From Pseudomonadota bacterium (GTDB lineage Bacteria > Pseudomonadota > Gammaproteobacteria > Burkholderiales > Rhodocyclaceae): 64,000 bases of DNA. The translations under genes were made by a program, and so were the position numbers. The notes beneath the pieces were generated by a model that was not told the origin of the DNA, searched no databases, and saw only the letters and a list, made by a program, of their open reading frames with translations. Where the stretch lies: positions 62,001-126,000 of the forward strand of contig JAKOTN010000134.1 of assembly GCA_029776255.1 (NCBI GenBank), given 5' to 3'. Below are positions 1 to 10,800 of this stretch, piece by piece. Positions within the stretch are counted from its first letter, which is position 1, and the number at the start of each line of letters is the position of its first letter.

Positions 1-2
1 CC

Positions 3-110
3 GTCGGCGATGTGCGCCGCGACTATTTCATCGCCCTGTCGGTGCGCGCCGAATGGCTGTGGATTTTCCGTGGTCGGGAGGGGTGGTTTTTGCACGGGAT
101 GTTCGCTTGA
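3..110 (+). CDS. 3' end of a probable ImuB-like Y-family DNA polymerase (partial)
   Basis: An open frame enters from the left edge and ends at TGA 108-110, giving 35 residues that contain RRDYFIALS, LWIF and the ending GWFLHGMFA. Aromatic endings of the form W-hydrophobic-HG-hydrophobic-F are, from memory, typical of ImuB-like Y-family polymerase homologues of the SOS mutasome. Only the tail is present, so catalytic residues cannot be judged. The frame and stop are seen directly; the family name is an inference from a short tail. Confidence 0.4.
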   Translation, partial: VGDVRRDYFIALSVRAEWLWIFRGREGWFLHGMFA

Positions 111-127
111 GGAACGTCGGATTTTTG

Positions 128-141
128 CTGGAATTTTCCAG
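128..141. promoter_or_regulatory. Perfect inverted repeat upstream of the bacteriohemerythrin gene, with a nearby -10-like box
   Basis: CTGGAA-TT-TTCCAG is a perfect 6-bp inverted repeat. Ten bases after it lies TATACT (151-156), a good -10 box, about 55 bp before the ATG at 211. This is a plausible promoter/operator for the bacteriohemerythrin gene. The regulator is unknown. Confidence 0.35.
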
Positions 142-210
142 TCTCTCTTTTATACTGTCCCAATCAAAAAAACAGTCGGACTGCCGTGGGGCGTCACTGT
201 GGAGTGGATT

Positions 211-645
211 ATGGAGACCAATACCGCTGTTATGTTGCCGGAAGCCTTGTCGATTGGTCTGCCCGAAATCGATGCGCAGCACGAAAGCATTTTTCGCTGC
301 ATCGAATCGCTGAAAGCCATTTGTTATGGCAGCGGACCCGCCTCGCTTGAGGAATTCGAGAATCTGCTCGAATACCTGAAGTATCACTTCGCCAGCGAGG
401 AACGTCTTGCCGGCGAAGTCGGCGTTGATTTTCTCGACCACGCCACCGTTCACCGGAAGAATCTTCTGGCCTTGCGCCGGGCCTTTAGCGAAGTCCAGGG
501 CGGCATGCGCGACTTGCATTCCTTCTTGCGGTACATCGAGTATTGGTTCGAGCGCCACATCACCGACGAAGACAAGCCTTTCGCCGCCACCATTCACGCC
601 CGCCAGGCCACCGCCCGCGACAATTCTCCCGCGGCCTGTTCGTGA
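211..645 (+). CDS. Bacteriohemerythrin (non-heme di-iron O2-binding protein)
   Basis: The protein has 144 residues, the usual size for a stand-alone bacterial hemerythrin. All seven di-iron ligands can be placed: H24 (DAQHE), H59 and E63 (YHFASEE), H77 and H81 (DHATVH), H116 and D121 (RHITDED). The family forms a cytoplasmic four-helix bundle that binds oxygen reversibly, for O2 storage, delivery or sensing. The start at 211 follows GGAG (201-204); the longer open frame to position 10 overlaps the upstream gene and lacks family similarity. No signal peptide or fused signalling domain is visible. Confidence 0.88.
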   Translation: METNTAVMLPEALSIGLPEIDAQHESIFRCIESLKAICYGSGPASLEEFENLLEYLKYHFASEERLAGEVGVDFLDHATVHRKNLLALRRAFSEVQGGMRDLHSFLRYIEYWFERHITDEDKPFAATIHARQATARDNSPAACS

Positions 646-661
646 CCGTCGCGCCCGATTC

Positions 662-695
662 CGGGCCGGCGCGTCGACAAGGCTTTGCCGGCCCG
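662..695. other. GC-rich hairpin downstream of the bacteriohemerythrin gene
   Basis: CGGGCCGGC (662-670) and GCCGGCCCG (687-695) form a perfect 9-bp stem with a 16-nt loop, starting 17 nt after the stop codon. There is no U-run, so it is not a classical intrinsic terminator. It may stabilise the 3' end or aid termination. The rest of 646-993 holds no supported gene. Confidence 0.4.
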
Positions 696-796
696 TTCCG
701 GCTGTTTCCGGAGTACCCCGCCCGCGACCGAAAAACTGGCGCCATGCCCGCCGGGCACCGAAAATAACGCATTAAATCGAGATGAAACCCGCCGGA

Positions 797-840
797 AATA
801 ATCGGAGAATAATCCGGCAATAACCCGGATATGACTCGGA
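797..840. repeat. Four imperfect 11-bp tandem repeats upstream of pgi
   Basis: Units AATAATCGGAG, AATAATCCGGC, AATAACCCGGA and TATGACTCGGA lie end to end at 797-840. Each has an AT-rich left half and a CGG-containing right half. An 11-bp period puts each unit on nearly the same face of the helix. They sit about 155 bp before the pgi start and could be protein-binding iterons; this function is inferred. Confidence 0.5.
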
Positions 841-993
841 CCGGTCCATGGCGCATTCTTTTTTGCGTTCTGCCGAGCATTCTGGCAAGCTGGCAACTGG
901 AACGGCATATTCCGCCATCTCGCATTGCCCACCATTCTCCACCAGCCGTCGATAGACGGCGCCATCCTTCTCTTTTACGAGCTAGCACCCATC

Positions 994-4324
<3,331 letters not shown>

Positions 4325-4334
4325 ACAACGGTGA

Positions 4335-4360
4335 CATCTGGCGGATGGCATCGCCAGATG
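4335..4360. other. Perfect 9-bp hairpin between pgm and glgC
   Basis: CATCTGGCG (4335-4343) and CGCCAGATG (4352-4360) pair perfectly with an 8-nt loop in the 67-nt pgm-glgC gap. No T-run follows. It could tune mRNA processing or partial termination between cistrons; the structure is seen, the role is inferred. Confidence 0.5.
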
Positions 4361-4391
4361 CCGGGAATCATGCCAACGAGAGGAAAGCAAA

Positions 4392-5660
4392 ATGGTTGAT
4401 AAGAAGACATTCCAATTGCCGCGCAAGGCAATTGCACTGGTTCTCGCCGGCGGGCGTGGCAGCCGCTTGCAGGAACTCACCGATCGCCGGGCGAAGCCGG
4501 CGGTACACTTCGGCGGTAAATTCCGGATCATCGATTTCGCCTTGTCGAATTGCGTCAATTCGCAGCTTCGGCGGATCGGCGTCGTCACGCAATACAAGTC
4601 GCACAGTCTCCTGCGCCACTTGCAGCGCGGCTGGAATTTCTTGCATGGCGAAGTCAACGAGTTTGTCGATCTGTTGCCGGCGCAACAGCGGGTGGACGAG
4701 GAATCGTGGTATCGCGGTACCGCCGACGCGGTTTATCAAAATATCGACATCATCGAAACCTATTCGCCGCAGCCGGAATTCGTCGTCATTCTCGCCGGCG
4801 ACCACGTCTATAAAATGAATTACGCGATGATGCTGGTCGATCACGTCGAAAGCGGTGCCGAATGCACCGTGGCGTGTATCGAAGTGCCGCGTCAAGAGGC
4901 CAGTGGTTTCGGGGTAATGGACGTTGCCGAGAACGGTCGGATCACCAACTTCATCGAGAAACCCGCCGATCCGCCGGGAATGCTGGACAAGCCCGACATG
5001 GCGCTGTGCAGCATGGGCGTTTATGTCTTCAACGCCAAATACCTGTACGCGGAACTGGCGCGCGACATTCTGGACCCGACGTCCAGCCACGATTTCGGCA
5101 AGGACATCATCCCGCGCGCGGTGGCCAACGGCGTGGCGGCGGCGCACCCCTTCTCGCGCAGTTGCGTGATCGCCGCCGACGAGGAGGGCAAGGAGCACTA
5201 TTGGCGCGACGCCGGAACCATCGATGCCTATTGGGACGCCAACATCGACTTGACGGCAACCGTGCCGGCCCTGAACATCTACGACCGCAACTGGTCAGTG
5301 TGGACTTATCAACAGCAGTTGCCGCCGGCCAAGTTCGTCCATAACCACCTCGACCGGCGCGGCACGGCCATCGAATCCACCGTTTCGGGCGGCTGCATCG
5401 TCTCTGGTGAAATCAATCGCTCGCTATTGTTCTCGAGTTGCCGGGTGCATTCCTACGCGCGGGTGAATCTGTCGGTGCTGTTGCCGGACACCACCGTCGG
5501 CACGCGTGCCCGGCTCAGTCGCTGCGTGGTCGACGCCGGCTGCAACATTCCGCCCGGGCTGGTCGTCGGCGAGGACCCGGAAGACGATGCGCGTCGTTTC
5601 CGCTACACCGAGAACGGCATCACGCTGATCACCAAGAAAATGCTCGAGCGTTTGAACTGA
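4392..5660 (+). CDS. glgC: Glucose-1-phosphate adenylyltransferase (ADP-glucose pyrophosphorylase)
   Basis: The product of 422 aa, the usual GlgC length, makes ADP-glucose from glucose-1-phosphate and ATP, the committed step of bacterial glycogen synthesis. The N-terminal nucleotidyltransferase motif is [19 protein letters not shown] (about residues 16-34), followed by [15 protein letters not shown]. The later IEKPADPP and [18 protein letters not shown] are typical of the enzyme, and the C-terminal left-handed beta-helix region includes [29 protein letters not shown] before the ATG supplies the ribosome site. Such enzymes are usually allosterically controlled by sugar phosphates. Confidence 0.96.
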   Translation: MVDKKTFQLPRKAIALVLAGGRGSRLQELTDRRAKPAVHFGGKFRIIDFALSNCVNSQLRRIGVVTQYKSHSLLRHLQRGWNFLHGEVNEFVDLLPAQQRVDEESWYRGTADAVYQNIDIIETYSPQPEFVVILAGDHVYKMNYAMMLVDHVESGAECTVACIEVPRQEASGFGVMDVAENGRITNFIEKPADPPGMLDKPDMALCSMGVYVFNAKYLYAELARDILDPTSSHDFGKDIIPRAVANGVAAAHPFSRSCVIAADEEGKEHYWRDAGTIDAYWDANIDLTATVPALNIYDRNWSVWTYQQQLPPAKFVHNHLDRRGTAIESTVSGGCIVSGEINRSLLFSSCRVHSYARVNLSVLLPDTTVGTRARLSRCVVDAGCNIPPGLVVGEDPEDDARRFRYTENGITLITKKMLERLN

Positions 5661-5713
5661 TCGTTTCGACATGCGCGCCGCGACGCTCACCGTCGCGGAT
5701 GGCCTCACCATCG

Positions 5714-5745
5714 ACGTCCCTCGCCGGGGTTCTGGCGGGGGACGT
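5714..5745 (+). terminator. Strong hairpin between glgC and glgA, possible attenuator
   Basis: ACGTCCCTCGCC (5714-5725) pairs with GGCGGGGGACGT (5734-5745), giving 12 bp with one G-U pair and an 8-nt loop. It is followed by TCCTTTAT. The T-run is weak, so partial termination or mRNA processing is more likely than full termination, because glgA follows 49 nt later with its own ribosome site. Confidence 0.4.
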
Positions 5746-5794
5746 TCCTTTATCGATCAACCCGGCCATTTTCCGAAGAAAAGGAACAAACCCC

Positions 5795-7237
5795 TTGCGT
5801 ATCCTGCACGTAGCCGCTGAAATCTATCCCCTGGTCAAGACCGGCGGTCTGGCCGATGTCGTCGCCGCCTTGCCGGCCGCGCTTGCCGCCCGCGGTCTCG
5901 ATACGCGGGTGCTGGTTCCCGGCATGCCCAGCGTCATGAGCGGCGTCGTCGACCTCAAGCGCGTGATGCGTTTCGGGCCGGCCTTTGGCGCGGCGGTGGT
6001 CACCCTGCGTCTCGGCCGCATGCCGGACAGCGGCCTGCCGGTCTATGTCATCGACGCCCCTTTTCTTTACCGGCGCGACGGCAATCCCTATCTCGGTCCC
6101 GACGGTCGCGACTGGAACGACAATCACCGGCGCTTTGCCCTGCTCGGCTGGGTGGCCGCGCATCTCGCTTCCGGCGAGCTCGATCGCCGCTGGCAGCCCG
6201 ACGTGGTGCACTCGCACGACTGGCACGCCGGGCTGGCGCCGGCGTATATCGCCCAAAGTCCGGCGCTGAACACCGCGACGGTATTCACCATCCACAATCT
6301 TGCCTTTCGCGGCCTGTTTCCGCTGGATTGCCATACCGATCTCGGCTTGCTGATTTCGGGTGCGATGCAAAGCGGCATCGAATTTCACGGCCAGTTGTCG
6401 TTCATGAAAGCCGCGCTGGTGCACGCCAAGCGAATCAACGCCGTCAGCCCGTCGTATGCCCGCGAAATCTGCACTTCCGAATTCGGCTGGGGACTCGATG
6501 GCTTGCTGCGCGATCGTGGCGACGATCTTTCCGGCATTCTCAACGGTGTCGACTACCGGGTCTGGGACCCGCGTACCGACAAGGCGTTGACGCGGAACTA
6601 CGACGCCGAAAATCCGCGCGGCAAGAAAGTCTGCAAACTCACCCTGCAAGGCGAACTCGGCTTCGCGCGCAGCACCAAGATTCCGCTGCTGGCGGTGGTC
6701 AGTCGGCTGACCGAGCAAAAAGGTCTGGATCTGGTGCTTGAGGCCTTGCCGGTATTGCTGGCCGCCGGCGGGCAACTGGTGGTGATCGGTAGTGGCGATG
6801 CCGATGTCGAAGCCGGATTCCGGGCCGCCGCCGCCGCGCATCCCAAATCGGTGTCCGTTTACCTGGGCTACGACGACGCGATGTCGCATCGCATCACCGC
6901 CGCCGCCGACATCCTGCTCGTGCCCTCGCGTTTCGAACCCTGCGGCCTGACGCAGCTCTATGCCCTGCGCTACGGCACTCTGCCACTGGTGCGGCGCGTC
7001 GGCGGTCTGGCGGACACCGTGATCGACGCCACGCCCGCCACGCTCGACGACGGCACGGCCAACGGTTTCGTTTTCGACCAGGCCACCGGCTGCGCGCTCG
7101 CCAGCCGCATCGTCGACGCCTGTGCCTTGTTTCGCGACAGTGCCCGGTGGCGGCAAATCCAGAAACGCGGCATGGTTCAGGACTTCTCCTGGGACGATTC
7201 GGCCGCTCGCTACGAGGCCCTGTACCGGCGTATCTGA
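5795..7237 (+). CDS. glgA: Glycogen synthase (ADP-glucose type)
   Basis: The 480-aa GT5 glycosyltransferase transfers glucose from ADP-glucose to glycogen. The N-terminus LRILHVAAEIYPLVKTGGLADV contains the diagnostic ADP-glucose-binding KTGGLAD (K15). The C-terminal GT-B lobe has SRLTEQKGLDL and PSRFEPCGLTQLYALRYG. I chose TTG 5795 because AAAAGGAAC lies 6 nt upstream and family members begin within a few residues of this point; an in-frame ATG at 5699 would add 32 residues and span the intercistronic hairpin. Glycogen branching and breakdown genes are not in this window. Confidence 0.93.
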   Translation: MRILHVAAEIYPLVKTGGLADVVAALPAALAARGLDTRVLVPGMPSVMSGVVDLKRVMRFGPAFGAAVVTLRLGRMPDSGLPVYVIDAPFLYRRDGNPYLGPDGRDWNDNHRRFALLGWVAAHLASGELDRRWQPDVVHSHDWHAGLAPAYIAQSPALNTATVFTIHNLAFRGLFPLDCHTDLGLLISGAMQSGIEFHGQLSFMKAALVHAKRINAVSPSYAREICTSEFGWGLDGLLRDRGDDLSGILNGVDYRVWDPRTDKALTRNYDAENPRGKKVCKLTLQGELGFARSTKIPLLAVVSRLTEQKGLDLVLEALPVLLAAGGQLVVIGSGDADVEAGFRAAAAAHPKSVSVYLGYDDAMSHRITAAADILLVPSRFEPCGLTQLYALRYGTLPLVRRVGGLADTVIDATPATLDDGTANGFVFDQATGCALASRIVDACALFRDSARWRQIQKRGMVQDFSWDDSAARYEALYRRI

Positions 7238-7501
7238 AAATTCGTGCCGGTGACCATGGCCGTTGAGGCGCTAGAAAAATCTTGTTTGTGAAAAGTTGTT
7301 ATTTTTAAAAAATTCATACCGTCGCAGTCGCTCTGGAGTCGACAAACGTTGTCTCTGGAGACATCAATCATCCCCGGAAATCCCCCTGCATTTTCTGAGC
7401 GCCGTTTCCGGGTGACGGCAACGCCCGGAAAAATCCCGTCGAAACAGGGCAAAGACCGGGAGAGTCGCGTTGTCTACAGCGCGGGTTTTCCGACCGCGTC
7501 G
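7238..7501. other. AT-richer 264-bp gap after glgA with a 22-bp-spaced direct repeat
   Basis: No gene is supported here. The stretch is clearly more AT-rich than its surroundings near 7270-7320. CTCTGGAG occurs at 7331-7338 and 7353-7360, exactly 22 bp apart, and the second copy is the core of the palindrome GTCTC-TG-GAGAC (7351-7362). No convincing terminator for glgA was found. Confidence 0.4.
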
Positions 7502-7687
7502 TTACTGGCAGGCCTCGATTTCCCAGTCGTACATCCAGATCTGATGACGGGAGCCGTCGTTCCAGTAGATCACGCGGTAGGTATGGCCGTTGTTGTCCAG
7601 CGACAGCGAGTCGATGCGTCCGACCATGTCGATCGCCTTGATGCGCACGGATTGCCCAATATCGTAGTCGAATTCAACGGTTCGCAA
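7502..7687 (-). CDS. Small conserved-looking 61-aa protein, function unknown
   Basis: The product is 61 aa and starts at TTG (7687-7685). A strong AGGAGAG ribosome site lies about 5 nt before it on the minus strand, which is the main reason to call it real. The sequence includes FDYDIGQSVRIKAIDMVGRI, TYRVIYWNDGSR and ends in MYDWEIEACQ. It is acidic and aromatic-rich, like a small beta-barrel (SH3/Tudor-like) fold; that fold is only a guess. There is no signal peptide or metal site. It is divergent from the CHAT gene, with 188 bp between the starts, so the two may share regulation. Confidence 0.7.
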   Translation of the reverse strand: MRTVEFDYDIGQSVRIKAIDMVGRIDSLSLDNNGHTYRVIYWNDGSRHQIWMYDWEIEACQ

Positions 7688-7875
7688 GCTTCTCTCCTAA
7701 TGTATGGTCGGTGCCAGCCGATGGCCGCACACTTTACCGCGTAACGCGCCGCGAGCGAAGCGGCCCAATCGCCTTGCCGGCGCGAGAACCGAACGGATCG
7801 CCGCTCGAATCGAAACCGTGTATCGTCGTCATGACCGGCGAATCGCCATTTTCCGCCTTTGCGAAGGAGCAGACC

Positions 7876-10800
7876 ATGCCCGAGCAGCCCGTTACCGAGC
7901 AGCCCGCCGCTGCCGGTCTTTCCGTGTCGACCGCCTGGCGGCAGGACGGCGAACTGCCGCCCTTGCTGCGCGGCAAGACGCGCGCGCGCGATCAAGCCCT
8001 CGATCCGCTGCTGACCGGGCTGCGGGTCGAGGCGCGTTACGCGCTACCCGCCGATGCGCGCGGCGTGCCGACGGACGCGGGCGAAATCGTGCGCCCCGGG
8101 GAGGGCACGGTGCTGGCCCTGGAAACCGAGGACGGGGCGACGATCGTGATCCATGCCGACCGGCTCGCCGAGGCCGTCGGGCGCTTGCAGCCGCGGGCGC
8201 TGCGCGACGGGGCGGTCGACCTGACGCTGTTCCGGGAGGCGGATGGCGACCGGCCGATCACCGCGCCCTGGAAGGCGGTGACCGTTCTGCGTCTGCCGCA
8301 GGACGCCTTGATCGACGAGGCGACAGCGCTCGCCGTCACCTGGGCCGCCGAGGCGCGGCAGGCGACCGACTCCGCGCTCGTCGCCAAGGCGCTGCTGTGG
8401 TGCATCGAATCGCGGCTGGTGGCGCGTTCCGGTCTCTATCGCTGGCAGGAACGGACGATTGCCGCCGCCGACCACTGCCCGCCCGACGACGACCGTCTGG
8501 AAAAGGCCCGGGCCGGTGCGCCCCTGCTGCTGCTCATTCACGGTCTCGGTTCGCACGCCGTCGGCAGTTTCGCCGATCTCCGGGCCGACGACGAGACCTG
8601 GCAGGCGCTACAGGCGCGTTTTCCCGGCGGTGTTTTTGGCTATGAGCACCGCACCTTCTCGCAGAGTCCGCTGGAGAACGCGCTCGAATTGCTCGACGCC
8701 TTGCCCGAAGGCGCGCACGTGTCCGTGCTCAGCCATGGGCGCGGGGGGCTGGTCGGCGATCTGCTGTGTCTGGGGGAGGTCGCCGAGGAGGCGTTCGGCG
8801 GCGATAACCTGGCGCCGGCACGCGCCGACATGCCGGCCGAGACTGACGAGGCGCGGGAAGGCTTGCGCCGGGCCGTGCGTCAGATCGCGCGCCGGATCGG
8901 CGAACGCCGGCTGGTCGTCGAACAGAATCTCCGCGTCGCCTGCCCGGCGCGCGGCAGTCGCCTGCTGTCCGACAATCTCGAGGTGGCGCTGTCCGGTTTT
9001 CTGAACCTGTCGCAGTGGCGCGGCGGGGCGGCGCTCGATAGCGTCGGCGCGGCGGCGGGCGCCTCCGGTGGCGGCACCTCGAGCGCGGCGGGCACCCTGA
9101 AACGCCTGCTGCTCGAAATCGCCGGTCGCCGCATCGCGCCGTCGTTGATTCCCGGCCTTGCCGCGATGGGCGTCGATTCGCCGCTGGTGGCCTTTTTCGC
9201 CCATCCCGGCACCGGTTGTCGCCACGGCATCCGGATGGCGGTGATCGCCGGCACCGCCAGCGGCACCGCCAGACCGGGGCGTCGGGCGGCCGATCTGTTC
9301 TACGGCTGGCGCCCGCTCGACGACGACGGCGATCTGGTGGTCGATGCCGAGGCGATGTACGGTGGCCTCGCTCCGCGCGCCGGCGCGAGTTATGTTCACG
9401 AACAGAGCGAATCGCTGACGCATTTCCGCTACTTCGCCAGAGCGTCGATCCGCGACGCCGTGCGCGACTGGTTGGGCCAGAATCCGACCGCGTCGGTACT
9501 CTTGCCGCCGTTCCAGTTGCTCGACGGCGGGGCGCCCGTCGCGGCGTCGCCGCCAGCGCAGAGTCGCGGTGGCGCCGCCCTGCCGGTACTGATTCTGCTG
9601 CCGGACAGCATGGGTTCCTGTCTGGCCGTCAACCGCGACCCGGCCGGCATCGAACGGATCTGGTTCGATTTCACGCGCCTCGCCGATGGGCAACTGGCGC
9701 GCCTTGCCGACATCTCCGATGCCGCGATCGGCGTCGACGGACTCTGGGAGCGTTTTTACGGTGGCTTGGCCGATTACCTCGCCGCCAGCCACACCCTGAT
9801 TCGTTTTCCCTACGATTGGCGGCAGCCGCTGGAAGCCGCCGCCGACGCGCTCGCGGAGACCGTCGCCGCCGCCATCGCCGCGTCGCCGGGGCAGCCGGTC
9901 CGCCTGCTGGCGCACGGCGCCGGCGGTCTGGTGGCACGGGCCCTGATGAGCCGGCATCCCGCATCCTGGCGGGCGGTGGTCGACAGTGGCGGTCGCCTGT
10001 TGCTGCTCGGCACGCCCAACAACGGCGAGCACTGGCTGGCGCACAGCCTGCTCGGCAAGAGTGCCGCGATTCGTGGCCTGGAAAGACGCGACGCCCGGCA
10101 CGATCCGCGGCAGTTGCTGGCCATCGTCGCCGGCTTTCCCGGCGTGCTGTCCCTGTTGCCGCGCCCGTCGGCCACGGACAGCGGCGGCGATTTTTTCCAG
10201 GAGGCGTTCTGGCGGGAACTGGCAGTTCGCAGCACCGACCGCTGGTACGGCGACGGTCTGGCCGCCGCGCCCGACCCCACGCGGCTGGCCGACGCGGCGG
10301 CGTTCTGGCAAAAAACCCTGCCGGGCAACACCGTTCCAAATCCCGAACGGGTCAGCCAGGTTTTCGGCCAAGGCGCGCAAACGCCTTGCGGTGTCGCCAG
10401 AACCGACGGTGGCCGGCTGCAATTGCTATTTACCGGCGAGGGCGACGGCGCGGTGACCTGGGCCTCGGGGCGGCTGGACAATGTGGTCGACAGCGAGAAT
10501 GTCTGGTATCTGCCGGCCGAGCACGCCGACCTCGTTGCCGACGCGCGTTACTTTCCGGCGCTTTTCGAGTTGCTCGACAGCGGTCGCACCCGCTTGCTCG
10601 GGCGGCTGCCGCGCCGGCGCGGCGACAGCGCGCCGGTGGTCATCGCGGATCTGCCGCCGCCGGTCATTCCCGGTGAGGACGAACTGGCCCGCGCCCTGTT
10701 CGGTAGCCGTCCGCGTCGCCGCCCGCCGTCGCGCAAGGCGGCGTTGTCGGTCGCGGTGCGCGCCGGTGATCTGCGTTTCATCGACCAGCCCTTGCTCTGC

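Noticed and set aside
128-141. LexA box upstream of the bacteriohemerythrin gene
   Set aside because: CTGGAATTTTCCAG has CTG-N8-CAG; the LexA box of this class is CTG-N10-CAG. Kept only as an unassigned inverted repeat.
5750-7156. 468-aa minus-strand open frame opposite glgA
   Set aside because: Shadow of glgA.
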